A stretch of 64,000 nt of DNA from NCBI RefSeq assembly GCF_013761175.1, contig NZ_JACDUR010000004.1, positions 744,001 through 808,000 of the forward strand, in the 5' to 3' direction. Both the position numbers and the translations under genes were made by a program. Below are positions 18,060-26,109 of the stretch, piece by piece. Numbering within the stretch: the stretch's first letter is position 1; each line of letters starts with the position of its first letter. Source of the stretch: Nonomuraea soli (lineage in GTDB: Bacteria > Actinomycetota > Actinomycetes > Streptosporangiales > Streptosporangiaceae). A model generated the notes under the pieces. That model saw nothing but the letters and a program-made list of their open reading frames with translations. It searched no databases and had not been told where the DNA came from.

Positions 18060-20675
18060 CTACAGGCGTTGCCAGAGCGCCGGGACGTTGGACGGCTCCC
18101 AGCCGGCCAGCGCGGTGTGCGGCTGGCGGCACTGGTAGTTGACGCCCTGGTAGGTCACCCGGTCACCGGCGGCGTACGCGGTGCCCGCCCGCCAGGCGGG
18201 GTAGGTGCCGGTGGGAGTCACGGTCGGGCTCGACGTCACGGTGGGGGTGACGGTCGGGCTGGACGTCACGGTGGGGGTGACGGTCGGGCTGGACGTCACG
18301 GTGGGGGTGACGGTCGGGCTGGACGTGACCGTGGGGGTGATCGTCGGGCTGGACGTCACGGTCGGGGTGATCGTCGGGCTGCTGGTCGGGCCGCTGCAGA
18401 GGCCGACCTCGCGCCACACGTCGTTGGTGCCCGGCTCGTTGTTCTGCGACCACCATCTGGCCTCCCACACCTTGCCCTTGTGCGAGACCCGCTGGCCGCC
18501 CGTGTAGATCTTGCCCGCCTCCCACGGAGGCTCCGTGCACGTGCCGCCGGTCGGGGTGACGGTGGGCGAGGCCGTGGGCGTGACCACGGTGCCGCCGCGC
18601 GCCAGGTCCTGCACCAGGCCGTACGTCCTGCCGCCGAAGGTGACCGTGTAGTTGTTCGGTCCGGGAGCTGGCAGGTAGTAGACGTAGTCCATGGTCACCG
18701 AGGCGCCGGGCGCGAGCGACTGCCAGGCCGGCAGCTTGACCGAGACCCGGTTGTAGTCGCCCTTGAGCCCGCCGATGTTGTTCGCGCCGGTGTGCTCCTT
18801 GCCGATCACGGTCAGCCCGAAGCCGGACTGGTCCTTGGCGTTGGGCGGCGAGGCGGCGGAGTAGTCCCACTGGAACTCGGCGCCGCCCGGCACGGTCACC
18901 GCGGACCGGTTGGTGATCTTCAGCTTGGCGCTGATCGGGTAGTTGCTGTCGCCGACCGGGAAGCCGCCCGCCTCGATGGTGATGTCGAGCTTCTCGGCGG
19001 GGATGGCCACCTTGGCGCGGGTCGCGTTGTACGGCGCGGCGGTCTTGAGCGTGTCGTGGGCCAGCGTGGTCAGCGTGTCACCCATGAAGTACTCGGAGCC
19101 GGTCCACTTGTAGTCGCCCGCGAGCTCCCAGATCATCATGCCGCCGAGGCCGGTGTCGCGGACGTACTCCGCCTTGGCCCTGATCGACTGCTCGTCCTCG
19201 GTCGACAGGAACACCTTCTTGCTGGAGTTCCACAACCACGGCGCGACCAGCGTCGAGTCGTAGTGGCGGGCGTAGGTGCCGGAGATCCGGTCGTTCGGGT
19301 CGTTGACCGGGTCCAGGCCGTACTGCCCGATGTAGGAGCCCTGGATGCCGCGCTCCAGGTTCTTGGCGTGCCACATCGGGTTGCCGCCGCCGGGCGTCTC
19401 GGCCTGGCCGTCCAGGTCGTGCCAGACGTTGTCGATGCCGATCGCGCCGTCGCCGCAGGTCGTCAGCCCGGTGGGGCAGCCCGAGCTCTTGGGCGCCGTG
19501 CCCCACAGGCCGTTGGTGCCGCCGTTGACGTTCTTCCAGCCGCGCGTGTAGTACGGCACGCCGATGTTGATGCGGCCTGGGGGCATGGCGCCGCGGAAGT
19601 AGTGGTAGGCCCAGTCGGTGTTCAGGTACCCGATGCCGCCGTACTGCGAGGTCGTGTAGACGCCCCACTTGGCCAGTTCGGCGTCCTTGCCGTCGTCGTA
19701 GAGCGCGGCGTTCGGCCCGACGAACTCGTTCCACGCGCCGTGCAGGTCGTAGGACATGATGTTGACGTAGTCGAGGTACTGCGTCACCTGGAAGGTCTCC
19801 ATGCCGCGCAGCAGGTATCCGCTGGCGGGGGCGGCGATGGTGAGCAGGTAGTACTTACCGTCCTGGGCCGAGGCGCGGTCCAGGCGCTCACGCAGCGACT
19901 TCATCAGCTTGACGTAGTTGCCCATGAGCGTGGCCCGCCGGGCGTTGGCGATCTGGAAGTCGAGCGGGTTGCCCGCGTCCTTCATGCTCGTGGGGTACTC
20001 GTAGTCGATGTCCACGCCGTTGAAGCCGTACTTGCGGATGAACGACACGGCCGAGTCGGCGAAGGTGTCGATCGCCGCCTGGCTGTCGGTCATCGTGTAG
20101 AAGCCGCCCGACGCCTGCCGGTTGCCCGCGTCGTCGAAGTACCCGCCGCTCTCGGCCCAGCCGCCGACGCTGATCAGCGTCTTGGCGTGCGGGTTCTGCT
20201 TCTTGAGCGTGTTGAGCAGGTTGAAGTGCCCCTTGTACGGCAGGGCGGGATCCTGGCCGGGGAAGGTCATCCCGGTCGCCGGGTTGGACGCGTTGTCGGC
20301 GCCCACCGAGATCCTGTTGTCGGGTCCCACGTGGGCGAAGGCGTAGTTGATGTGGGTGATCTTCGACCAGGGGATGTTGCTGGCCAGGTAGGCGGGCTGG
20401 CCGTTCTGCCCGTGGCGCCAGCCGGTGAAGTAGCCGATGACGCGGCGCGGGTGGTCCGCGCCCATCTTCTCCCGGCCGTTCTCGTCGTAGACGTCGCAGT
20501 AGGGGACCGTGACGTCGGCCGTCTTGTACAGCCCGTCGGGGCGGCAGGTCTCGTGGTCGACCGCGGCGTCGACCCTCGTGGCGGCCGTGGCGGCCAGGGC
20601 CGTCGCCGCCAGGGCCAGGGCCGCGGCGCAGGCGGCAAGTCGCAGTCTCGCTAAGCGGGGGGTGGTGCTCATCAT
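18060..20675 (-). CDS. secreted GH18 chitinase with two chitin-binding modules
   Basis: The 871-residue exoenzyme degrades chitin. A signal peptide with a long Ala-rich core covers about residues 1-37. The GH18 barrel carries the catalytic DxxDxDxE motif within FNGVDIDYEYP (Glu as proton donor), SxGG as ISVGGW, and the substrate residues MSYDLHG. An immunoglobulin-like/ChiC-type domain follows (KLDITIEAGG onward). Two CBM5/12-like modules (PWEAGKIYTGGQRVSHKGKVW and the C-terminal PAWRAGTAYAAGDRVTYQG) flank a Ser/Pro/Thr/Val linker of about 60 residues. Start ATG 20675 (or the adjacent ATG 20672) precedes the signal peptide; a longer frame to 20741 covers the promoter and is rejected. Confidence 0.93.
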   Translation of the reverse strand: MMSTTPRLARLRLAACAAALALAATALAATAATRVDAAVDHETCRPDGLYKTADVTVPYCDVYDENGREKMGADHPRRVIGYFTGWRHGQNGQPAYLASNIPWSKITHINYAFAHVGPDNRISVGADNASNPATGMTFPGQDPALPYKGHFNLLNTLKKQNPHAKTLISVGGWAESGGYFDDAGNRQASGGFYTMTDSQAAIDTFADSAVSFIRKYGFNGVDIDYEYPTSMKDAGNPLDFQIANARRATLMGNYVKLMKSLRERLDRASAQDGKYYLLTIAAPASGYLLRGMETFQVTQYLDYVNIMSYDLHGAWNEFVGPNAALYDDGKDAELAKWGVYTTSQYGGIGYLNTDWAYHYFRGAMPPGRINIGVPYYTRGWKNVNGGTNGLWGTAPKSSGCPTGLTTCGDGAIGIDNVWHDLDGQAETPGGGNPMWHAKNLERGIQGSYIGQYGLDPVNDPNDRISGTYARHYDSTLVAPWLWNSSKKVFLSTEDEQSIRAKAEYVRDTGLGGMMIWELAGDYKWTGSEYFMGDTLTTLAHDTLKTAAPYNATRAKVAIPAEKLDITIEAGGFPVGDSNYPISAKLKITNRSAVTVPGGAEFQWDYSAASPPNAKDQSGFGLTVIGKEHTGANNIGGLKGDYNRVSVKLPAWQSLAPGASVTMDYVYYLPAPGPNNYTVTFGGRTYGLVQDLARGGTVVTPTASPTVTPTGGTCTEPPWEAGKIYTGGQRVSHKGKVWEARWWSQNNEPGTNDVWREVGLCSGPTSSPTITPTVTSSPTITPTVTSSPTVTPTVTSSPTVTPTVTSSPTVTPTVTSSPTVTPTGTYPAWRAGTAYAAGDRVTYQGVNYQCRQPHTALAGWEPSNVPALWQRL
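18211..18380 (-). repeat. 30-bp tandem repeat encoding the chitinase linker
   Basis: Five full units and one two-thirds unit of 30 bp start at 18211, 18241, 18271, 18301, 18331 and 18361. Each encodes ten residues of the form SSPTVTPTVT. Units differ by a few substitutions, and units near 18340-18380 encode Ile instead of Val. Copy number is likely to vary between strains by slippage or recombination. Confidence 0.9.
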
Positions 20676-20712
20676 CGCCGTCCAGGGGGTGAAAAGGCGT
20701 TGTTGAGCGCGA

Positions 20713-20741
20713 ACGTAAGGCGGCGCGGACAGCCGGGTCAA
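20713..20741 (-). promoter_or_regulatory. putative sigma70-type promoter of the chitinase gene
   Basis: On the minus strand TTGACC (20741-20736) and TTACGT (20718-20713) are separated by 17 bp, close to the housekeeping consensus and about 40 bp upstream of the start codon. Directly upstream lies an AT-rich element with the palindrome GGAAAGTTTCC at 20754-20764, a possible operator. I did not find a DasR-like element. Confidence 0.55.
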
Positions 20742-20770
20742 TGGTTTCTTTTAGGAAAGTTTCCAAATAA

Positions 20771-21724
20771 TTAATCGGCCTGAGTGATGCTGACCACGAC
20801 GTTCCCGCGCTTGTGACCGGTCTCCACGTGGCGGTGCGCCTCGGCGATGTGCTCGAAGGGATAGCGGCGGTCGATGACGACACGCAGCTGGCCCGCCTCC
20901 AGGAGCCCCCTGATGAGCTGGAGCGCCTGGTTCTTCTCCACCGACATGCCGGTGACGACCCTCGGGGTGACCAGGGAGAGCAGGGAGTTGTGCAGGCCGG
21001 TGGTGACGGCGTAGCGGCCCCGCCTGCCCAGAACGGCCCTGGCCCTGGCGAAGGACGACTTGCCCAGGGTGTCGAAGACGATGTCGTACCTCGCCCCGCC
21101 GCGGCTGTAGTCCTGCTTGGTGTAGTCGATCACCTCGTCGGCGCCCAGTTCGGTCACCAGATCGGCGTTGGACGGGCCGCAGACCGCCGTCACGTGCGCC
21201 CCGAGCCGCTTGGCCAGCTGGACGGCGTAGCTCCCGATGCTTCCCGAAGCCCCGTAGATCAGGACCCTGTGGCCCGGACGGATCCCCGCCTTGCTCAGGA
21301 AGTGCAGCGCCGTCGACGCCCCGTCGACTGATGCCGCGGCCTCCTCGAAGCCGGCCGTGGCCGGCTTGAGCGCCAGCGAGGCCTGCTGCGGCAGGCACAC
21401 GTACTCCGCGTTCGCCCCCAGCCGGAACCCCGTGAACCCGAACACCTCGTCGCCGGGTCCGAACCTGGTGACCTTGCTCCCCACTGCCTCGACCTGCCCG
21501 GCCAGCTCCGTGCCCAGCCTCCGCATGCGCTTGCGCGGGCGCAGGAAGCCGAGGATGACCCTGCCCCACAGCGGGCGGCCCCGCCGCATCGCGCACTCCG
21601 CCGAGGTGACCGTCGTCGCCCGCACCTTGATCAGCACCTCGCCGTCCCTGGGGCGAGGCTTCGGCACCTGGTGGAGGCTGATGACCTCGGGCGGGCCGAA
21701 CCTGGTGTAGACCGCTGCCTTCAT
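20771..21724 (-). CDS. NAD(P)-dependent quinone-oxidoreductase-like MDR enzyme
   Basis: The 317-residue protein belongs to the zinc-independent medium-chain dehydrogenase family. It has an N-terminal GroES-like part (GEVLIKVRATTV without the catalytic zinc Cys) and the Rossmann motif YGASGSIGSYAVQLAK near residue 150. Family members start at MKAAVYTRFG, which gives ATG 21724. An in-frame ATG at 21772 overlaps the previous stop as ATGA, like the other junctions of this operon, and would add 16 residues, so the start is uncertain. It is the last gene of a redox operon; the substrate may be a quinone or enone. Confidence 0.85.
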   Translation of the reverse strand: MKAAVYTRFGPPEVISLHQVPKPRPRDGEVLIKVRATTVTSAECAMRRGRPLWGRVILGFLRPRKRMRRLGTELAGQVEAVGSKVTRFGPGDEVFGFTGFRLGANAEYVCLPQQASLALKPATAGFEEAAASVDGASTALHFLSKAGIRPGHRVLIYGASGSIGSYAVQLAKRLGAHVTAVCGPSNADLVTELGADEVIDYTKQDYSRGGARYDIVFDTLGKSSFARARAVLGRRGRYAVTTGLHNSLLSLVTPRVVTGMSVEKNQALQLIRGLLEAGQLRVVIDRRYPFEHIAEAHRHVETGHKRGNVVVSITQAD

Positions 21725-21768
21725 GGGGCCAGCATGGAGGACGGCCGCTGTGGAGAAGCTGAGAGCGC

Positions 21769-22458
21769 TCATGATCCGGACGGACCGAAACGTTCGGTCC
21801 TGATGGCGCCGGGATCGTGACCGAGGCCCACGAGCAGATCGGCGGCCGCCTCGACGAAGCCGGTGGGCCCGCACACGAAGCAGGCGGCGCCGGGACCGTC
21901 GAGATCCGCGGCGGTCAGGCGGCCGGGCGGGCGGGGGTGGCCGCCGGGCGCCTCCCGGGTGTAGAGCAGGCTGACCCGCACCCCCGGGTCGGGGCTCAGC
22001 AGCTCCGAGGCGTAGTGGAGCCGGCCCGGCGAGCGCAGCGAATGGACCAGGTGGAAGGGGGCGCGCACCCCCGCCGCCCGGCGAGCGCGGATCATGGCCA
22101 TCATCGGCACGATCCCCGCGCCGCCGGAGACCAGCAGCACCGGCGTCGTGGCGGGGCGCCAGACGAACCAGCCGCCGATCGGGCCGTGGATCTCCACCTG
22201 GTCGCCGACTCTCAACTCGTCGGTGAGGTAGGGGGAGACCTCGCCGTCGTCGATGCGCTCCACGGTCAGCTCCACGCCCTCGGCGCTCGCCAGAGAGTAG
22301 CTGCGGCGGGCGCTGTAGCCGTCCGGCGCGGTCAGCCGTACGTCGACGTGCTGGCCGGGCAGGTGACCCGGCCAGTCAGGCGCGTCGAAGACCAGCGTGC
22401 GGGAGCCGGCGGTCTCGTCGTGGGCGCCGGCCAGGCGGACGGTACGCCACCTAGTCAT
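21769..22458 (-). CDS. ferredoxin-reductase-type FAD/NAD(P)H oxidoreductase
   Basis: The 229-residue flavoprotein has the FAD motif RRSYSLAS, the FAD/phosphate region GEVSPYLTDEL, the NAD(P)-binding GGAGIVPMMAMIR and the C-terminal CGPTGFVEAAADLL. It lacks an iron-sulfur domain, so it passes electrons between NAD(P)H and a separate partner. It overlaps the upstream molybdoenzyme gene by 8 bp, and pairs of this kind are common in actinobacteria. It is probably the reductase partner of that enzyme. Confidence 0.9.
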   Translation of the reverse strand: MTRWRTVRLAGAHDETAGSRTLVFDAPDWPGHLPGQHVDVRLTAPDGYSARRSYSLASAEGVELTVERIDDGEVSPYLTDELRVGDQVEIHGPIGGWFVWRPATTPVLLVSGGAGIVPMMAMIRARRAAGVRAPFHLVHSLRSPGRLHYASELLSPDPGVRVSLLYTREAPGGHPRPPGRLTAADLDGPGAACFVCGPTGFVEAAADLLVGLGHDPGAIRTERFGPSGS

Positions 22459-23047
22459 CGGCGTAGCGCTGCTCGCGCCAGGGATCGCCGTAGTTGTGGT
22501 ACCCGGCGCTCTCCCACAGGCCGGGGTGGTCCTGGTGCAGCAGGCGGATGCCGCGCACCCACTTGGCCGACTTCCAGAAGTACAGGTGCGGGACCAGCAG
22601 CCGGGCAGGACCGCCGTGCTGGGGCGCCAGCTCGTGGCCGTCGTAGCCGTAGGCGATCCAGGCCTTGCCGTCCAGCAGGTCCTCCAGCGGGAGGTTGGTG
22701 GTGTAGCCGCCGTAGCAGTAGACCAGCGCGTAGTCCGCGGCCGTCTCCACCCGCTCGAAGAGCACGTCGAGCGAGACGCCCCGCCAGCGGGTGTCGAGCT
22801 TGGACCAGCTGGTCACGCAGTGGATGTCCACGGTCGGCGTCTCGGACGGCAGGGCCGTCAGCTCCTCCCAGCTCCACCGGTGCACCTGCTCGGTCTCGGT
22901 GTCGATGGCGAACTCCCACCGATCCAGCGGTATCCGGGGCGTCGGCCCGGCCGACAGGACAGGAAAGCCCTGGGTGAGGTACTGCCCGGGCGGCAGCCGG
23001 TCGTCGCGGTGGTGCTTGCCGCGGAAGCCTCGGGAGAAGACCGTCAC
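22451..23047 (-). CDS. sulfite-oxidase-like molybdopterin oxidoreductase
   Basis: The 198-residue protein is a compact sulfite oxidase/YedY-type Moco-binding domain. The molybdenum ligand is probably Cys in DIHCVTSWSKLDTRW, and the pterin-contact regions include YCYGGYTTNLPL and HGGPARLLVPHLYFWKSAKW. No signal peptide or Tat motif is visible, so it acts in the cytoplasm. GTG 23047 overlaps the Dps stop (GTGA) and begins VTVFSRGF; the longer frame to 23077 is less likely. The electron partner is probably the reductase encoded next. Confidence 0.9.
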   Translation of the reverse strand: MTVFSRGFRGKHHRDDRLPPGQYLTQGFPVLSAGPTPRIPLDRWEFAIDTETEQVHRWSWEELTALPSETPTVDIHCVTSWSKLDTRWRGVSLDVLFERVETAADYALVYCYGGYTTNLPLEDLLDGKAWIAYGYDGHELAPQHGGPARLLVPHLYFWKSAKWVRGIRLLHQDHPGLWESAGYHNYGDPWREQRYADD

Positions 23048-23505
23048 GACGGCTCCTGCTGGGCGCGGGCGAACCACTGCTGGATCTGGGCGTCGCGGCA
23101 GACGGTGGTGAGCAGGTCGGCGGTCACCGGATCACGGCCGACGTCCGGGTTGCCCAGCCATGCGACGGCCACCGCGGCGACGCGGCCCAGTCCGGCGTCC
23201 ATGGCGGCCAGGGCCTGACCGGTGGTGAGCCGGCCGAAGGGCAGCGACTCCAGGGTGGTGCGTTCGCTCAGTGTCTCGCTGCCGGCGTCAGGCCAGCCGC
23301 CGAGGGCGGTGATGCGCTCGGCCAGCGTGTCGGCGTGGGAGCGCAGGGTCTGCGCGAGCTCGTCCAGCCAGTGGTGCACGGGCAGGAACGTGGCGCCGCG
23401 CACGTTCCAGTGTGCCTGCCTGGCCTGCGACGCCAGCTCGGCGACGTCGACGAGGACGTCCTGCAGGGCTGCGGTCGCCAGGTGGGCGGGCTGCGTGGAG
23501 GTCAT
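23044..23505 (-). CDS. Dps-family ferritin-like protein
   Basis: The 153-residue four-helix protein shows the Dps ferroxidase pattern: AHWNVRG (His), VHHWLDEL and HADTLAERITALGG (His, Asp, Glu). Dps proteins form dodecamers that oxidise and store iron and protect DNA under starvation or peroxide stress. It heads an operon of redox proteins with overlapping junctions. The gap to the hydrolase gene upstream is only 68 bp and is mostly a strong hairpin, so a promoter of its own has little space. Confidence 0.9.
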   Translation of the reverse strand: MTSTQPAHLATAALQDVLVDVAELASQARQAHWNVRGATFLPVHHWLDELAQTLRSHADTLAERITALGGWPDAGSETLSERTTLESLPFGRLTTGQALAAMDAGLGRVAAVAVAWLGNPDVGRDPVTADLLTTVCRDAQIQQWFARAQQEPS

Positions 23506-23532
23506 GCTCTTCGCGTCCTTTCGTGGATGGAT

Positions 23533-23564
23533 CCGGCCTCCGCGGCGCGTGCCGCGGAGGCCGG
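23533..23564 (-). terminator. strong terminator or attenuator hairpin
   Basis: A perfect 14-bp GC-rich stem (CCGGCCTCCGCGGC with GCCGCGGAGGCCGG) encloses a 4-nt loop. On the minus strand it follows the hydrolase stop at 23574 by 10 bp and precedes the Dps start by 28 bp. It should end the three-hydrolase transcript or attenuate reading into the Dps operon. Confidence 0.8.
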
Positions 23565-23573
23565 CCCCCGGTG

Positions 23574-24368
23574 TCAGGAGTGGTCCAGGGCCCAGGCGAG
23601 GGCGTGGTCGGCGACCTCCTCCCAGCCCTTCTCCGCGGGCATCAGGTGGGCACGGCCGGCGAACTCGACCACCTCGGTGATGGTGTGCTCCGACTTGTAG
23701 TGCGCGGCGTTGGAGCGCTGGATCTTGGGCGGCATGAGGTTGTCGTGCTCACCCGAGATGAACAGCAGCGGCTTGCGGGCGTCGTTGCGGTAGTTCACCC
23801 AGTTGTCGTCCTTGCCCGGGTGGATGTTGGCCAGCGCGCTGCCCCAGAAGACGTTCCCCGACGCGGGGATGTGGTAGCGCTCGTAGGTGGCGCGGGCCTC
23901 GTCCTCGGGGAAGGTGTTGGTGAAGGCGTAGCGCCAGTGGTCGTAGTCGAGGCCGACCGCGCGGTGCCGGTTGGCGGGGTTCTTCAGGACCGGGAAGGTG
24001 GCCTTGATCTGCGAGAGCGGGATGATCTTGACGCCCTCGGTGGGCGCGGAGTTGATCGCCACGCCCGCCGCCCCGTACCCGTGGTCGAGCAGGATCTGGG
24101 TGAAGACGCCGCCCGCCGAGTGGCCCATGAGGATCGGCGGCTTGTCCAGGCCGCCGACGAGCTTCTCCAGCGAGCTGATGATCTCCGGGACGCTGAGCCG
24201 CTCGATCGGCGTCGGGTCGGCGTTGAGCGCCTCGACCTCGACCTCGAAGCCGGGGTAGGCGGGGGCCAGGACCCTGAAGCCCTTGCGCTCGTAGTGGGCG
24301 ACCCAGTTCTCCCAGCTGCGCGGGGTGACCCAGAAGCCGTGGATCAGGACGATCGTGTCGGGTTTCAT
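23574..24368 (-). CDS. alpha/beta hydrolase (third gene of hydrolase operon)
   Basis: The 264-residue cytoplasmic protein has oxyanion strand IVLIHGFWVTPRSWENW, elbow GHSAGGVF, acid Asp in SGEHDNLMP and His in FAGRAHLMPAEKGW. It is a common actinomycete esterase/lipase-like type, with no defined substrate. It is the last of three consecutive hydrolase genes (26030 to 23574) read from the promoter at 26058-26109. Spacing to the preceding gene is 10 bp. Confidence 0.88.
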   Translation of the reverse strand: MKPDTIVLIHGFWVTPRSWENWVAHYERKGFRVLAPAYPGFEVEVEALNADPTPIERLSVPEIISSLEKLVGGLDKPPILMGHSAGGVFTQILLDHGYGAAGVAINSAPTEGVKIIPLSQIKATFPVLKNPANRHRAVGLDYDHWRYAFTNTFPEDEARATYERYHIPASGNVFWGSALANIHPGKDDNWVNYRNDARKPLLFISGEHDNLMPPKIQRSNAAHYKSEHTITEVVEFAGRAHLMPAEKGWEEVADHALAWALDHS

Positions 24369-24378
24369 CGCGATGCTC

Positions 24379-25194
24379 CTAGCGGGTTGAGGCGTGGGCG
24401 GCGAAGATGACGGCCGCCGCCGCGGCAGGGTGGGAGATCATGACGACGTGCGAGGAGTTGATCTCGGTGACCTTGCTGCCGGCGCGCTTGGCCATGAACC
24501 GCTGAGCGGCCGGCGGGATGACCTTGTCCTGGGTCGGGATGAGGTACCAGGACGGGATGCTCTTCCAGGCGGGGGCGCCGCTGGCGCCGGACAGCCCGCC
24601 GACGCTGCCGGGACGCTGGGTGGCGGCCATCAGCCGGGTGGTGTGCTCGGGCAGGTCGGCGGCGAACACCGCGCGGAACTGGGCGGGGTCGATGTATCCG
24701 TCGGTACCCGGCTCGGTGCTGCCGGGAATCGGGTAGTGGCGCGCGATGAGGGCATGGCCGAGCTCGCTGCCGGGGAACTGCCCGGCCAGCTGCAGGGCGC
24801 TCTCGCCCTCGTCGGGAGCGAAGGCGCCGAGGTAGACCAGGGCCCTGACGTTGTCGTGGCCGCGGGCGGCGTTGGTGATGACGACGCCGCCGTAGGAGTG
24901 GGCCGCCAGGATGACCGGCCCCGGGATGGTGTCGATGATGCTGGAGACGTAGGCGGCGTCGGCCGTGGTGTCGCGCAGCGGGTTGGCCGGGGCGATGACC
25001 GGGAAGCCCGCCCGCTGCAGCAGGGCGATGACGCCGTTGAAGCCGGAGGCGTCGGCGAAGGCGCCGTGCACCAGCACGACAGTGGGTTTGGCGGTCGAGC
25101 CGGTCGAGCTGGTCGTGGTGTTCGCCTGCGCGGAGGCGGCCCCCGTGATGGCGAGCAGGGCGATGGTGAGAACGGCGAGCAATCGCTTGATCAT
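24379..25194 (-). CDS. secreted alpha/beta hydrolase
   Basis: The 271-residue protein begins with a signal peptide (MIKRLLAVLTIALLAITGAA, cleavage near ASA-QA) and a Ser/Thr-rich linker. The mature enzyme carries TVVLVHGAFADASG, elbow AHSYGGVV, Asp in IPTQDKVIPP and a His in NSSHVVMISHP. It is a close paralogue of the gene at 37964 (long identical stretches such as AAYVSSIIDTIPGPVI) and a more distant one of that at 27480. The second gene of a three-hydrolase operon; it lies 14 bp after the first. An extracellular esterase role is an inference. Confidence 0.88.
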   Translation of the reverse strand: MIKRLLAVLTIALLAITGAASAQANTTTSSTGSTAKPTVVLVHGAFADASGFNGVIALLQRAGFPVIAPANPLRDTTADAAYVSSIIDTIPGPVILAAHSYGGVVITNAARGHDNVRALVYLGAFAPDEGESALQLAGQFPGSELGHALIARHYPIPGSTEPGTDGYIDPAQFRAVFAADLPEHTTRLMAATQRPGSVGGLSGASGAPAWKSIPSWYLIPTQDKVIPPAAQRFMAKRAGSKVTEINSSHVVMISHPAAAAAVIFAAHASTR

Positions 25195-25208
25195 GATCGG
25201 AGGCCCTT

Positions 25209-26030
25209 TCAGGAGGCGAGGAAGGCGAGCAGGTCGTCGTTGAACTCGCGCTCGAAGGCGCCGGCCAGGCCGTGCGGGGCGCCCGGGTAGACCTTGAGCG
25301 TGGCGTCCTTGACCAGCTCGGCGGCCTTGGGAGCCGAGGCGACGAAGGGGACGATCTGGTCGTCGTCGCCGTGGGCGATCAGGGTCGGGATGTCGAAGCT
25401 CTTGAGGTCCTCGACGAAGTCCGTCTCCGAGAAGGCCCTGATGCAGTCGAGCGCACCCTTGACGCCGACCTGCATGCTCCACAGCCAGAAGGCGTCGATG
25501 ACACCCTGCGACACCTCGGCGCCCGGCCGGTTGTAGCCGTAGAAGGGGACGGCCAGGTCCTTGTAGAACTGCGAACGATCGTTGCTCACCCCGGCCCTGA
25601 TGCCGTCGAACACCTCGATGGGCAGGCCCTCCGGGTTGTCGTCGGTCTTGAGCATCAGCGGCGGCACGGCGCCCAGCAGGACCGCCTTGGACACGCGGGA
25701 GGTGCCGTGCCGTCCGATGTAGCGGGTGACCTCGCCGCCGCCGGTGGAGTGGCCGACCAGTACGGCGTCACGCAGGTCCAGGGTTTCGATCAGCTGGGCC
25801 AGGTCGTCGGCGTAGGTGTCCATGGCGTTGCCGTCCCACGGCTGGCTGGAGCGGCCGTGGCCGCGCCGGTCGTGGGCGATGGCACGGTAGCCGTGCGATG
25901 CCACCAGGTGCATCTGGTTGTCCCAGGCGTCGGCGTTGAGCGGCCACCCGTGGCTGAAGACGACCGGACGGCCCGAGCCCCAGTCCTTGTAGAAGATCTC
26001 GGTTCCGTCCGAGGTGGTCACGTAAGGCAT
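25209..26030 (-). CDS. alpha/beta hydrolase, non-heme chloroperoxidase/arylesterase type
   Basis: The 273-residue protein belongs to the cofactor-free haloperoxidase group: oxyanion VVFSHGWPLNADAW, elbow GHSTGGGEVTRY, Asp in AHGDDDQIVP and His in PGAPHGLAG. Such enzymes are primarily esterases or perhydrolases. ATG 26030 has AAGGAA ten bases upstream; a start five codons earlier is less likely. It is first in an operon of three hydrolases, and 61-79 bp upstream lies a copy of the inverted repeat shared by five promoters of this island. Confidence 0.92.
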   Translation of the reverse strand: MPYVTTSDGTEIFYKDWGSGRPVVFSHGWPLNADAWDNQMHLVASHGYRAIAHDRRGHGRSSQPWDGNAMDTYADDLAQLIETLDLRDAVLVGHSTGGGEVTRYIGRHGTSRVSKAVLLGAVPPLMLKTDDNPEGLPIEVFDGIRAGVSNDRSQFYKDLAVPFYGYNRPGAEVSQGVIDAFWLWSMQVGVKGALDCIRAFSETDFVEDLKSFDIPTLIAHGDDDQIVPFVASAPKAAELVKDATLKVYPGAPHGLAGAFEREFNDDLLAFLAS

Positions 26031-26063
26031 GTCAGGTTCCTTCAAGTCGGTGTCGATGGCACG

Positions 26064-26069
26064 ACGCTA
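26064..26069 (-). promoter_or_regulatory. -10-like element of the hydrolase operon promoter
   Basis: TAGCGT on the minus strand (context CCTAGCGTCGTGCC) matches TAnnnT. Its first base is 31.5 bp from the centre of the upstream inverted repeat, exactly as at two other sites of the set. Predicted transcription would begin near 26057. Confidence 0.6.
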
Positions 26070-26090
26070 GGTCTGCGGTGCCGGGGTCGA

Positions 26091-26109
26091 AATCGGTCAG
26101 ATGACTGCA
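26091..26109 (-). promoter_or_regulatory. LAL-type activator box, copy A
   Basis: Minus strand reads TGCAGTCATCTGACCGATT, an imperfect palindrome with core GTCA-TC-TGAC. It overlaps the stop codon of the MFS gene at 26097 and lies upstream of the three-hydrolase operon. It differs from copies B and C only in the central two bases. Confidence 0.7.

Noticed and set aside
18211..18380. CRISPR-like array
   Set aside because: Units are contiguous with no spacers and encode the protein linker.
18006..20654. 882-codon plus-strand frame opposite the chitinase
   Set aside because: Val/Gly/Arg-rich shadow, with repeats caused by the linker repeat of the real gene.
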